Shown here: positions 1-14,177 of the stretch, piece by piece
How the letters are laid out: every line of letters begins with the position of its first letter
Position numbering within the stretch: the first letter of the stretch is position 1
Source of the DNA: Apus apus
Lineage: Eukaryota > Chordata > Aves > Apodiformes > Apodidae
Length of the DNA stretch: 64,000 nucleotides
NCBI RefSeq assembly: GCF_020740795.1
Contig: NC_067285.1
Coordinates: forward strand, 22,030,241-22,094,240
Direction: 5' to 3'
The notes under the pieces: generated by a model
What the model saw: the letters and a program-made list of their open reading frames with translations, nothing else
Database searches by the model: none
What the model was told of the DNA's origin: nothing
Program-made: the position numbers and the translations under genes

Positions 1-756
1 TGCTAGCTAGATAAAAGGAAAGATGGTAATTATTTTTCTGTGTTAATTCATAAAGAGCTAATAGAAGTGGTGTAATCTGAGTTGGTACTTCCAAGAAAAA
101 TGCTCTGGGCTGGTAAATTACAGTTTTGACTACATTAGGAAAAATACAGAATTCATGTTGTGCTTCCTATCTGAAGTTGTTTTCACTCTATCAGTCTGAA
201 GTGTAAAGATGATCTGTGAAACTGCAGTTTCACAGGAGCAGGAATATTTGTGCAAACAAGTTATCTAATTGGGAGCCTTTTGGTGGCTTCACAGGTGACA
301 GCAAAGATGGATCTGGTAATATAAGCAAGACAGTAATATAGCTGCTAGTTATTTGTGTTGCTTGCTGTCTGCTCAGGGTTCTTCATTTGGCATGAGTGTT
401 ACAGTGTACATCATGGTAAGTACTGACCAGCAGATGAGTTTTTCAGTGATAACTTGTCTCACACAGCAGCACCATTCTTTGGTTCTCCAGCCTATAGAAA
501 GAACTCTACTATTTAAAACATGCAATATTTAATTAATGTAACTTGCTTCTGGAAGTACTTGTTGGTAGCAGTGTTTGAAGTGCTGAGACCTGTTCTTTTG
601 CAAGGCCTAGGAGATGGGCTTGTGGGGCAATGGGCTAGGAAATGACAAAATGGCTATGAGGAAGAAGCCATATGCAGTAACCTGAAAGAAGCTTTTGCTG
701 ACATTCATGAGTTACAGTCAACACAATAGACTATATCTAAAACAGAACAGAGCTTG

Positions 757-770
757 ATATATATATATAT
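757..770. repeat. (AT)7 microsatellite
   Basis: Fourteen alternating A/T bases in intron 1. Confidence 0.85.
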
Positions 771-3700
771 GAGTGTCTTAATTTAAGGCTGTTGTTTGAG
801 TTAAAAGGGCACGTTTCTCCAAGGTAACTTGACTACAGACCTCTCTATGAGAACTTTTCCTTCAGTTTGCTATTCAATGTGCATTTGTGTTTTTTGTCAG
901 AAACGGATGTACTGTATTTTAAGGTTTTCTTGAAGCCATCTTATGTTTTGTGGTTTTTTTAATGTAAAGTTTACACACCCAACAAGATGTACTGTAAGGA
1001 TGCTTTCTTTCAAAACCTAATTGTCAAGTAATCCTAGGTAAGAGGAAGGCCAAGTAATTGCTGAAGTTAATGAAATAACCATCTTCACAAGTTAGTCTCT
1101 TTCCCATGGGAAGTATCAAGGACTTGCTGTACTGCGCTTTTGTACTAGTTCCCAATATTTGATGGTTCATTTCTACTGTATCTTGAATGTTCCATTAGGG
1201 GATAGCTTTTGCAGAACAATGCTCAAATTGTTTTCAAGTAATTTTATCATATTTCTTAGTTGTGAAATAGGGTAGGTGTTGTCCATGCAAAAAATTTGCA
1301 CGCAGAGCTAAGTGGCAGAAGTTTTGTTTCGTGTTTTGTTTTCAAAAAAGTAGCTTTGGACTAGAGCCAAGAAATTGAGGGAGAGGCTTTAGATTATCAC
1401 AAGATTAATCATGTACTAGATCAGTCCTTTTCATAACGGAAGATCTTAATGTTTTTATTGGCTGATATTTGGAGTGGATGTGACCCTCTTATGGGAGGGT
1501 TGGGGTTTGATTTGGTATTTATTATAGCTAAAGCTGTAACACTAAGACAGCAGAATTGGTTGGCCATAAAAAATAACCCAACCCTATAGGCAGGGAATAA
1601 CGTGAAGTTTGCTAGATATACTATTGGTTTAGTGGGCAGTAAAATGAAATTATGAATTGGTCAGACTTTAGCCTATATTTAAAGAGTGATTTCTATCAAA
1701 GATTAATAATGATAAAGGAGAAAATTTAAACATATCCCACACATTATATAAAATTACTTCAGTTAATGGAGGAGAAAAATTAAACTTTCCAGTAGTGAAT
1801 TTACAAACCTTTATGTTCTGAGAAATGTCATATTACTGCCAAATGGAGTAACTGGGTTCTACTCTGTTTTAAAATCCTTTTACTTACTGCCATGTATGGA
1901 TTCTGTGAGAACAGTTGTAGCCCATTCTTGTAACTTCTGTCCACTGTTTCAAACAAAACTGCTTCAGAGAGTGTCACTGCTACTCTGCCAAATACTGACA
2001 GTGCCATGGTGAAGCTGCTGAGCTGGACAGATAGGGAAGTTAATTATATGTATAAAACATAAGGTAATAGAGGGCAACCTGAGAAAGGACTCAGTAAGTA
2101 CACAACTGAAATACTGGAGTGGGATGTTGGCTTTTAGGGGCTGGGTTGTTGAACCAGGTCAGTGCTCTGAAAGATCTCTGAGACCAAATGTCTCACCATT
2201 ACACTATTTTTCTGTCCTTAGTTTTGATTGAGCTCAAGTTATCTGAGGAAAGTGACACTGGTGTGAAATGCTTCTAAAGGAGTGGCTGAGATGTTTCAGA
2301 ACAGAGATCTGCTCTGAAAGGCCAGCACTTGTCCAGGTGATAATGCAGCTTCTGCCTTTCTGTCCTCTTTGCTATCGGTGCTGTCCTTTTATATTAAAAT
2401 CTGTTTCATAACTGTCTACATGCATCCAATTTCTATTATATTATTGGGGAAAAATGGGTATATCTAATAAATTATTAGCTATCACATTTCTCAATAATGT
2501 ATTTTTTGTAGATGCTGTGATAGTCCTTCGTTTACCTGCCAAAATTTGGAGGCTTAGGAAACTATATTGATGTATTTCTGTATCTCACCACATCTAGAGC
2601 AGGTCATGATGGTCATCAGTTAGGGTCTGTTACCTTATAAATACTCTGTCTCAGTCATGGTTTATTGGATGTTTCCTTTAAGTAGAGCAAAGCCAAGCAC
2701 TATTGTCAAAAGTAAATATACGCAGTTTAGAGCAACATTAAGTTTAAATGGAGGTTGATGAGAACAACACCCTATAGCACTGGGTCAAGCAGTGGTGTTA
2801 CAGGTTTTTGTCACTTCCTAACGTTGTCAGTGTCTTTAAACTACTGTGAGCTAAAGCCCACTCTAAGCACAACTAAAACCACAAAGATTACTCACTGAAC
2901 GGGTGAAACTTTATACAGTACTTAGGCAGTGAACATCAAGTTTAAAACAAACCAAAGAAAACCCCTCAACTGTGAAGGTAGGATGTTCAGTGTAGCTGTA
3001 GCTGCTGTCCTGTCTCATCCTAGTGGCTGAAGTAGTAATCACGTGAAGCCATCAGCACATCCTTCAGCCTCTGTCAAGTGAAAAGTTGCTTAGGGTTGCA
3101 GGGCCATGTAGAAAGAGCTGTGCATTTTTTCCTGGAGAAACTGAGTTGTTACCAGCACCTGCAAACCACCAGCTTGGAAATCACCTCTATACATGAGTCT
3201 GTGAAAAAAGCAGCCTGCCTTGAAATCCTTGTAATTATTGCAGCAGCAGAAGTCAAATACATGGCTAAACACTTAAAATGAGGACAAATGGTCTGACTGT
3301 TGTGGCAAGTAGATAGTAAAAGCGCTTCTTCATCCCCAAGTTTTCTCCTGGCATAGCTGGCTTGCGTGTATGTCAGGGCCAACAAGATAGGAGTGAGCTG
3401 TTGAGGCCAGCTGAGTCTTTCTTTCTAGGGGAAAAAAAACTAGCTTGCAATTTTTATGTGTATGTATTTATGTATCTTGGAAAAGGATGGAGGAAAAAAA
3501 GTAAGCTTTTTCCTTGCAATATGAGGATATTAGAAGAGCCCTGATGATCTCACGGGTCTTGCCTATGTGTAGAAGAAACTTGTCATTAGTGCTAGGAGAG
3601 ACAATGTTTTTGAAATAAACTTCCTTATTTTTGGAATTAGAAGATCGAGTATACCTGTGGTTTCTTTAGGGATAATTTCCTGTGTTGTGGGAACTGTGGC

Positions 3701-6700
3701 TCAGTGCTCTGAGAATGTGGATAAAACTCATGAGGGTGTGTTCATTGGAGGGGCAGGGAGAAGAGTCCTTAGTGATTAATCAGATAGAAAGCAACTTTGT
3801 AATAACAAACCACCCCACACATAATAAGATTTGTTTTTGCTTTTATCTTTTATGAAATATCTTTACATAAGTGATTAATCAGCTTATGATTTGAATGGAG
3901 TTATCTTTTTTTCTGTTATTATATTTGGAGTATAATTTACACCAGTCTGTCCCATCGGCTTAAAAAATTATCTTTTGTTCTCTGATTCTTTTCAAGTGCA
4001 CAGAGATGGTGGATGCCTCCATTAGTAATAACATGCAGATGGCTTTTTGGGCATAAAAGCTCAAAATATTGTGAAATGGATAACCTCTAAGTGGCAATTG
4101 GATTAAAAAACTCCCTATGCCCACAACATGGTGTATACTACTCTTGCTCTGGAAAACATAACATAGGCCTTGTGTTGCTTAAGTGAATTACACCAGTGAG
4201 AGAGGAGTTGTTAAATCTCTATTAAGGGCCAATGTTTAGTGTTTCTATCTTGTTCCTGAGTTCCTGTAACTTAAAAGTGTCATGTAGTTTTGTGTTATGC
4301 TTTGAAGCAAGAAAATATTTTCCTCCACAGAATACTATTGGAGTACAGTAATGTAATTCCTTTCTAGAGTTTAATAAAAGAATTAACTAAAACCTATTTT
4401 GTTTTGTTTTACACTCAGAGATGAGTAGTTTCAGAACATAAACAAGGTGTTTTACCTGTGTCTTCCCCTTTCCAAAATAGTTGAAATTTGGACTGATGAA
4501 GCAGGTATTTGAGAGGACACGGGCAGGGGGAACCAAGCAGCGGTTTTAAAGATGCATTAGCAAACAGGTTGTTGATGCCGGTTACTTGATACTATGTCTG
4601 AGATAGTTAACTTGTTGCATGATAGGGTGTGTTGCTTGTTCCAAATCTGCTACATGTCTTAAGAGACAAATTATACTTTTTAACCGATTATTCTTCCAAA
4701 GGAGAGAATAGCCCATTCCTAGTCAGTCCTTGCCTTGGGGACTACTTCATTTTAGTTGCGGCTTCACATATAGCAAGAATAGCTTTTTATCCCTTCTTGT
4801 CTGGTGTGTGGCTTGTATGTATTTTTCCTAAGCTCTTGTTTCTGACTTCTTGTCTTACTCTATTCTTACTGACTTCGTGTTTTTTCACTTCAGATATGCA
4901 TATGGAGTATCTTCTGTTAGTAATATCAATATTCTGCTGCCATTTCTCACTCTGAAAAGCAAGTTGGGCTGGCAAACTAGACCTTAACAAACATTGCCAT
5001 GTTATGTTTTTTCCTTTAGCAATACAAATTGTATTTTATTACTTGCTCAGCAAATGCCGAGAAGCCATTCTTCTTGGTACAGAACTGCCTTTGTGACATT
5101 GGTTCTTAGTCCCTGCAAAATGATAACCTTCCTGGCATTTATCTTTAAAAACACAATAGGAGCTCTTACTGGGAGCATCGTTATTTAATTTGAACATGGA
5201 AGTATCTTTAGTGGATGCACTTAGGACAATTATTAATGGTTATATTTAATTTTTATTAAATCAGGTAGGAGAGAATTAACCCTAAATTTTGTCCTGTAAT
5301 TGCAGTCCAAAGTAGTATCTTCTGTTGATTCATGGAGATGCACCACAGATTAGTGGTTATTGCAACCATCTGCATCTCAGAAGGCACCTCGTGCATACAG
5401 GATGAATTGCTTCATCAAGCCGCCAAGCTTTCAGTGCATCTCTGGGATCTGGGATTGCTGAAGGCACATGTTCTAAGTAAAGGTTGGGCTAAAGAAAGTA
5501 TTGAGTATTTTCTTTCTTTCCCCTTTCATAGACCAGTGTTGTTAACCATTTATTATTATTCATAGTGTAAACAATTATTCTGAAGCATTACAACACAGCA
5601 TTTTCAGTGTTGGGATCACCCATTCAACAGCAGTCCCACATGTGACCTAGTCTCCTTTTGTTGCTGTTCTCAAGCAGGTTTTTCTTTTTTGTTCTTCATG
5701 TCCCTCACCACTTTAAACTCTAGATAGGCTTTGGGATGGACCTTATTTCTGGATGCTCAGGTGGCTTCTCTGTATTTCTCCTGAGTTACCTGTCCATGCT
5801 TCTACCTCTTGTGTGCCTACTTTTCACATCAGCTTTGTCAGGAGCATTCTGTTCATCCATGTAGGCCTCCTGCTAGCTTTCATTGACTTCAAGCATGGTT
5901 CATCATGATGAGCAGGAACTTGCAAGTGATTATTGAAAAGAAGACTATTGCATGGTATTTCTCCAAGCAGGTCCCAGGAGAGGCTGAAGTCTGTTCTCCT
6001 GAGGTGTAGGTTCTGATTTGTGTTGTTTCTTGTGTTCAGGCACCAGGATTCCTGAAATGGGTCCTGGATTCCTGGATGAGGTCATGGGTGCTGCAGCGAA
6101 GGTTGCACCTGACCTTTGCATTCCCAACAAATTCTCCTTTGCCTCTAACAGCAGAGTGCCTTCTCTCTTTGGGTCTTAAATCTGTATCTATCTATTAATG
6201 AAATATATTATTTAGAGCTTACAGTGTATGATAGGAAAAGGACAGTATTTTTCATTGTAGTGGAAGTAAGCAGTTTTCATATGAAAATGATTTTCTGTGA
6301 TGGCCTAAGATGATTTGACTAAGGATCACGCTTAATCTTTGTCCTCAGATAAATATGGTGCATAAATGAAATTATGAATAACAGAAGTGAGAAAGTGCTG
6401 CTTTGGCTGATTTTACAAGCTTTATGCTCAGATATCTCTGTATGCAGCTTAAAATAACTGGATATGCTGCAACTGTTCTTGTGTAATTTCTCTAGAGTTG
6501 TGAACATTTTCAGTCATTTGACTTAGATACAGTAAGTCTTGTATGGTAATACTGAAATTGTCCATATTCTTTAACTGTCCTAAAAGGTAAAAGGTACTGA
6601 TTAATTCAAGGCAGTCTCAGGTTAGCAGTAGACAAAGACCAAAAGCCTTTTGCTGTAATGATTGTAAATATCTGGATTTGCTGCTTGTAAGGATATTGAG

Positions 6701-8624
6701 AAGTACTTGATATTCTTGTGATGGTGTTTATCCAGAAATGCATTTTTTTAAAAGTAAGTGATAGAAAAGGTTGTTTTTTGCAATTCATTTTTTAATGGAC
6801 ACACTTCTAGCAGTACCAGAGTGGGTTATTTTCACACAATTTCCTGTTTGTGGGAATAGTAAAGTATAATGGTGTTAAATTTGAACTCTATTTTAGTAGA
6901 TGAGTCTTAGCATGAACTGCAGAGACAAGCCTGTCCTTCCTTTGATGCTGAAGACTGTGCAAGAAAATAGCTATAGAAATTTATTCCTTGAACAGATAAG
7001 AGTCACAGAAGTGCCAGAGTAGCAGTATGAGAGATGGAGATTATTTCTGTAACTCCTAAATTGATGTGGATCACTCTGGCCTGTACTGGATAACTTGCAA
7101 GTGTTGTCTTTGGTAAGTCATTGTGTGATGACAAACAGTTGTGACTGTTTTCTTCTGTCTTTTTAGTTTAAGTTTTCATCAAATAGTTACTATATAATGC
7201 AAGGAGCAGGTCCATCAAAATGGTGAGCTTATTAAAGGCTGAACCAGGAAAGTTAACTTTCTTGTCCATTCTAGTTTTTCAGCCATTTTCTGGATATCAG
7301 CTCTTCAGTTGCAGAACAGTCTCAAGAGTCCTCCTATCAAGTAGGAAAACTACTAAAAGCTGTCATCTGAAACTTCAGTTACTCCATCTGAGTTACTTCC
7401 TCTGCTGTCTTCAAACCTTTTCCGGAGTTTGGAGGAGGCTGTGTTTTGCAACTTTTTGAGGAGGGAAGCATTAATAAAACTTTTTCTTACGTAGGCATTG
7501 TTTTGCTTGCCTGCACAGACTTCTTCAGAACGTGTGAAAACATTAAACCAGACTGATAGTATGTGTGAGAGCCAGATAACTTGTAAGTTGCAGGAATTCT
7601 TGGGTGGATTTGGTTCCTGGTGACCACAAATTGGGTTATGTCTTGAACGAGCCAACTTGTCATTTTTAATAAAATATCTGTGTAGCCAACAATGGTTAAC
7701 TGTTTATCTCAAAATGAGATGTAGTACAGGAATGAAACAATGAGTGCTAAGGTTTAGCTGTGTGCAGGCTGATATGTTTGACTGTCCCAGCTAAACCCTA
7801 TGGAAACCCGTTCAGCTGCTAACATATATCCATGTACTCAGCTAAACTTGCTTAGGAGAGGTTTTCAGTACAGGAGTGTGTGATGTATTGAATGTTTATC
7901 TTGCGAATTTTCACTATATAAAAGTGCTGCTTCAAGCATGCAGTTGGAAATCACTGAGGGTTACCTTTTTTGGTGTGTTAATTTACTTTTAAGATCTTAC
8001 TACATTTGTAACTGTTCAATATTTATCTAGAAAGATTTTTCCCTGTTCTGCCTCTAAATGTGTATACAGGTGTCTTAAGATCCTTCAGCTAAGTGATTTG
8101 GTTACTAACAGGTCACAGAAACTCAACACTAAAAACAAATTTTTTTACTCAAGTGTAAAAACTCTTATAATGCTGTATCAATCTTCAGATGTTTTATCTG
8201 AGAGAAGTGGTTTAACTGACTAGTGTTTGGACTACACTAAAAATCACTTTCGTAAGCCTAGCTGTGTTTGCAGCTTTTGCAGCATAATAGTTGTGCTGAA
8301 TAACAGAGGTAAACAAATGGAGCTTCTCTCCAGCTCCAGAGTAGTAGCAAAAAGGTCACTTATTATTTAGCTTGCTCTGATACAACGACAAAAACACTGG
8401 ATTGTGATGGGCTACTAACTGCCAAACCGCTGTTTTAAACATAGCAACTGAAGAAGTGCTGCTTTGTTGTTTGCCACACTTAAAGTTCCCTTTTGCTCCA
8501 TAAATTCAAGTGGTAGGGAGTGGGAACTTTAGTCAATTTTAGGTAGCTTTCAGCTTGACTTGGGTCTTTGGGGAAATAAAAGAGAATAGCACGGCATTTC
8601 TTTTATTCCTCTTAAGCTAATGCT

Positions 8625-8835
8625 GGCAAAAAGCTGCATTCCTTAGCTCTCTGACTAGCCTCTGCTGGCACTTTAGCTGCAGAGCAGCCGAGCCCGTCTG
8701 TCCCCCCCTCTCCCATGAGGTAGGAAGGAATGTATTTTTCTGTTTATCTGATTTTTATTTCCACCTCCCCCCTCCCTTAGCAGCTTGACATCAGTGATGA
8801 TAATAGTTGAAAACTATATAATATGACGTGTTTTG
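8625..8835 (+). promoter_or_regulatory. Candidate intronic enhancer (motif cluster)
   Basis: Within about 200 nt there are M-CAT/TEAD elements in both orientations (CATTCC at 8637-8642, GGAATG at 8727-8732). A C-rich block (TCCCCCCCTCTCCC), TGACATCA and TGACGTG cAMP/AP-1-like words also occur, near an otherwise AT-rich background. VCL is a muscle-enriched target of such factors. Motif density alone is weak evidence. Confidence 0.25.
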
Positions 8836-9185
8836 TGTCTCAATTGTGAGCTGATTGCTGGCACAAAAACTTTGTTCTGGCAACTTTTGAGGGAGGGGGC
8901 AGTTAGAATCTCTGACCTGTCTTCCAGCTAGTCAGGATAATGAAATACTAATGAGACTTTTTGACCCTGAAGCAGTTACTAACTGCAACAGAGTTGTTGC
9001 TTAGCCTTCGTTGTGGCAGATTTTTACTTCATTGTCTTGCACTTATTTCTTGCAAAAAATCCAACTTCACATAGGTTTTTATTTGTAAATATTTTGATAG
9101 TGCTAATAACTAACCTTGTTAACTTGAGGCAGTGGTTTTGTAGACTTGATGGATCTAGCTTCTGCCTTTACAGTTGAGTGTAAAT

Positions 9186-9214
9186 TCCTTTCTTTAGAAA
9201 CTCCTTTCTTTAGA
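9186..9214. repeat. Short direct repeat, 13-bp unit twice
   Basis: TCCTTTCTTTAGA occurs at 9186-9198 and 9202-9214, a 16-bp period. It is likely a small local duplication. Confidence 0.8.
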
Positions 9215-12200
9215 TGAATGTTTAATTTAGCTTCTTAGCTGGCCCAAAACCTTGTATTTCTGTTTCAGATAGTAACATTATTGTGCAGAGAGTGTTTTCC
9301 TTCTGTTCCATTGGTTTTAATTTTGGAACAATTTCCTCAAATAAGGAAAAATGGTTTTGGGAACAAGCATGACTGCCTGCTATAGAAGATGCTTTTAGTC
9401 AGATTAGCAGCAGTACAGCTGTTTCTCTTTTTCAGTCACCTTCTTGTAGCAGGTAAAGGAACTTAATCTCTAGATGTGTTTACTTCACAAAGTTGTAAAG
9501 GATTCTTTATTAATTTCTATTCAACTTGTGAAATAATTGAAACAGTTAAAAATGGCATCTGTAACTTCACAAAATGGTAGCAATTACTTAGGCCATCAAG
9601 TGTTGGTGCTGCTTTAGTATCTTTTCTAATGTGGAGTTGGTTTGTCAACATGTTATGTGATACAGGCAATGGTCTGCTGTCATATGTGAACTGAGTAGTA
9701 TTATGTATTTGGTACAGTGGAGCTCTAAAATGCTAATTACAGTGGAAAAAACTTTACTTTTAAAGAAATCAAACTTATTTATATGTCTATCATTCAGTGT
9801 CAAATTTGAAGATTAAATTTTAAGGTAAGTTTATAGAGTAATTCTAGCTAGAATTATTCCCTTTCTATGCAAGTGGTGAATGCAGGTTTTGGCCAGTTTT
9901 GCCCATTATGGGACTTTAACAAAATAAGCAGTCTTAGTCTAGATGTTTGCATATACTGGACTTAACTTTTAAGCTACTTGCTTACACTACTCAGTTTTAC
10001 CCCTTTGTTTCAACTGAGAGTATTAGAAGCTTCATGTTACAAAGGTGCACTGAGAGCCTGTACGTCCCATCAAGCATGTTCAGGTGCTGTTGTCTGCAGG
10101 AACAGGGCCAATCAAATCCACTGCTGAACTAAGTCACACAGGTGTCAATATTATGTCAACTCAACTTTCCTGTAGGGGACAGCAAGTGTAAGAGTAAGGC
10201 TTTCATAGTGCTTTGGGTGGGCATAGAGCAGTAATGAACATTAATGTTAGTCCAAAGCACTTTTCTAGTAGCAGGCTGGCTCCAGCACAGTTTTGGGTAG
10301 AAATAAGTTTGAATGGCTGAATATGGACTTTGAAAGTGGTGAAGAGCAGATTCTATTCAAGATGGCATAGAAGACAGTAACTGTTTTGAGTGAGAAGTAA
10401 GGTCTGAGAAATGATAAAATTCACAAAGGAGTCACTGACAACTAGGAATGATATTACACCACTCTTACTGGTATGTCATCCTGTAGTAGAAGATTCTGAC
10501 TGTGCTGGTAACATCTGCTGCTATGCTGTAGTTTTAGCCTTTACCACAGAAAATGCTTCATTTCTTCAAAAAATCATTTTATTTTTCAGTGTAAGTCAAG
10601 AAATAGCAAGTGTTATTGAAAATATTTGTTATAAAAGCTTTTTTTGGATGTGAAAAGTAGCTTGTTACTTGACCACATAGTAAGTCTAAGTTTTAATAAA
10701 AACTATTTTTAACAGCTGGATGAGTCTTCATCTAACTCAGAGCTAATGCCAGATTTGACATTTGTTTGATTATTAATACCCTATATCAGTTATTTGGGCT
10801 GAGTGGCTGCTTTGTAATAGCTTGCAAAGTATTTGTGATGACTCTGCACATCAGTGTGTTTTCTTCTGACACACTTAAGTTTTTAATGGTGCAGTAAATG
10901 AGCACTGCCCCTTGGGAAACAGCACACCATTTCTAGTAATTATTCTGTTTAAGGTAACTTGATATTATCATAACTAATTAAAACATCACATTTAACATGT
11001 GAGCAATGATTTATGCCAGTAACTTATTGTATGCTTGAATTAACTATTAGTCAAATAAAATTATACTTTTATTGAAGACAAATTGTCCAATATATTACAT
11101 AATGTGGATAATCACTATAAAATACCACGTTAGTACGTATGTTGCTCAAGAAACAGTTGCTGAATACTGGGTGTTTCTGTTGCATCAGCCATATATTAGT
11201 GAGCACATGAAGGTATTTTTGATTTAACATTAAAACACTGAAAAATACTTATCATGAGACCTAATTTTAGAGTGGTATGTTTCCCTTGAGGGAAGCACTA
11301 GGATTAAACAAAGTCAGTGAGGAAAATAACTGTCTAGTTCCTGCATTTGCAGGTTGACCTAAGTAAGTAGGTTAAAGTAGTGTCTCTTAGCTATTTCCTT
11401 TTCTGCCTCAGTACATAGTACTAAACCCTTTTTGGTTTTGTAACTTGTCAAGGCAATGGAAATGGATACTTGCTTGACAAGGCTGCAGTTAAGTAAGCAG
11501 CACTGATGGCAGGCATATAAGAGCAAGTTCAGTAACTCGGAAGTGGAGGGAATTGTAAGAATTTCAGGATTGCTTAGAATGAAGGGGGGTCTCATGACAG
11601 AGGCTTTGGCAAAAAACTTACTTTCAGAACATGCCAAAAAAAAGTGTCATGTAAATGGATGGGGTGGTGACTATTTTTCCATTGATGCGTTGCCCCTATC
11701 AGAAGCTAAAAGTGAACCTTTATTCTGATTCGTTGTGTTCAAGTCCATGATGATTAGTATTCCTCCTCCCCCTTTCCAAACTTGCTTGTTCTTATGCTTA
11801 TAAAATTGGTCTTCATGCAGGAAAATGTTTGTCTTGAACTTAGAAAAAAATTTCTATTGCTCTGAAACCACTGATGCTGTAGGAGAGAGCTTGTAATGGA
11901 AGTAGTGCCAGCCAGAGTTATATAAAATAACAACAGATTTCGTAGTTAAATAAATATCCACTTATAGTGGACATCTGCCTTGCACCTGTTTCAGACAGCT
12001 TAGAAACTTGAGAGGAAGAAACTTCTCTACTGTCTGCATTGAAACTTGCCCAAGAGGTAACAGAGAATGTGCATTCGTTGTCTTTTTTTAGCTCCTTAAA
12101 TGTTTTCTGTGCCAACACATGGATAAGTGAAATATCAGTTTAATACTAGTCTTACAGAGACCACCTCCAACTTAGTTTGTCATTCTGATAGAATTAAAAA

Positions 12201-13788
12201 CCAGCCTGGGGAGAGTGTTAGTCGGTACTACGTATAAGAAGCTGTAGCTTGGGTTGGTTTGGGTAGAGTCTGTGCAGTACAACATTTGTCTGTATTAGGA
12301 ACACAAATTGTCACAGGCCACTCTGTTCGGGAAAGAACTCTATGAACTTAAAATGGTGAGGGTTTTTATTATTATTCTGTTACCAACAGAACCAAAAAAA
12401 AGCCTTAATCTTAAGTATCTAGAAAATTGTCTTAACACTTGGAAGGCTGGGGGAACAGGATACACCTCAGTTACTGAAATGGTGGGGAGATCATCAACCG
12501 AAATTGTCTTTAAGATGCAGATTGTCAAAGATAATGCAAACCTAAGAGCAGCATCATGGTGTTTGTTTGCTTGCTTTTCAAACAAGCATCTAAATAATGA
12601 GCTCAGCTCTGATATCGCATATATCTACTTTGAGGTCCAGTGCTAATCTATGTATATATCAGCAACAGGATTTGTGTTAAGTGGTGCTCTGAAACTTGAT
12701 GGTGATGCACAGGTTTGGGTACATGGAAATGAACTGAAGAAGTCTGGGATTCTGAATGCATGGTAGGATATGCTTTCTTTAGACTATCTTATAAGGTGCA
12801 AGTCTCTAGTTACAGCTGTGAATCTCATTTCTAGAGGACAATTCCTTCCTGTCTTATTTTTCCAAGTGAGTTTTGTATATGCTTGGAGGTCAGAGCTGCC
12901 TTGTGTTACTTGACAGGAGTGAAGCTTTTAAGTAGTTTTAATTCTGAAGTACTGGTTCAGAGGAAAAAAACTTCTCTTGATAAAAAACTATAATTTCCAA
13001 ATTTTAGTAGTTATTTAAAAAGTCTCTCATAATTGGTATGTGCTTTTGTTTACTTTAAGTTGCGTGTCCTGTAATTAGCTAAACCATTCAAGCCTCAGCT
13101 CTGGTAACAGAGTTAGTAGACATTAGCAGCATGAAGAAAAGTAATTTGGTACCTAAATTATGTAACTTTCTGGTTTCTATATGGTTCTCATTGCATAGTT
13201 GTGTTTTACTTGGACAGCAGGATTTCCTTAGCTTCAAGCCAATTGAATTTGTCTTAATTGCCAGTGTAGACAGGTAGGTCAAGTTGCCCCTATTAGGGAC
13301 CAAATGGCTGGAGTGGCCTAGTTTACTTGACTTATTGCCAGATGATTTTGAAATAGTACCTTACTGTGGAATGCAGTCTAGAGGGTAATAATGAGAAAAC
13401 TAGAAGCCAATGTACAGCTTACATAATAACTGAAAGACAAAGTGGTTAGGCTCTGATTCAGCAGTCTCTTCAGGTTTGTGCCTGGCTGGTAGGAAGAGTG
13501 ATCTTGAGTGATGTCACTCATAGTATATGTGCATTATACATTTGGTGTAAACCAGAGGAAGGAAGAGAATTCTGATGCAGATTTTTTTGGATGGAACTCT
13601 TCAGTCCTAATAACATTGGCCTGTTCCCCTGTGGAAAAGGGGAAAATTAAAGCTTCTTAAAGCAGTGTTTAACTTGTTAATTGCGAGTGAAATATCAATG
13701 CACTTTCTATTAAAGGCAAGATGAGAGTGGAAGAAATGGGACATTTACTTAGTTAAATGCTTCCAAGAGAGCCTTAGAATGAAAAAAG

Positions 13789-13871
13789 TTGGTTGTTTTT
13801 GGTTTTTTGTGGGTTTTTTGGTGGTGGTTTTTTTTGCTGTTTTTTTTGTTTTGGTTTGTGGGGTTTTTTTA
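13789..13871. repeat. T/G-rich low-complexity tract
   Basis: About 80 bases made almost only of T and G in runs. The complementary strand gives a Lys/Thr/Asn-rich open frame that is an artefact of composition. Confidence 0.88.
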
Positions 13872-14177
13872 AATTGCACCTTCTTAGAACTGTCTTCTTT
13901 GCTATTAGATTGTGAGGAGTGACCTGTAAATCTCTTGTATTTTTCTAAAAACACTTTAGTGTTACGGTTTGCTGAAAGTTCTATTTTTGGTTATTTTTAA
14001 ATTACTTGTGAAATTTAGGTGGGACCAAGAAATATTATGTATCCCAAAACTGTTTCACTTGCATCTGGCTAAGTTTTAAGCTTTGCTGCTACGCCAGGAT
14101 GTATGCCATTTAGTTTTTGCCAGCTTTTACCACATGGATTGTAGTAGTCAGGGCGTGGTAAAACAGCATTGACTCCA

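Noticed and set aside
3078..3281. Short open frames in the first 18 kb (for example 3078-3281, 12308-12646)
   Set aside because: They lie in an intron, have no family resemblance or splice context and are of chance length for this composition.
8680..8725. Alternative VCL first exon ending ATGAG|GTAGG
   Set aside because: Joining it to exon 2 puts the ATG out of frame, and no other promoter evidence is visible.
13745..13954. Lys/Thr-rich - strand open frame
   Set aside because: It is produced by the T/G low-complexity tract on the + strand, not by a gene.
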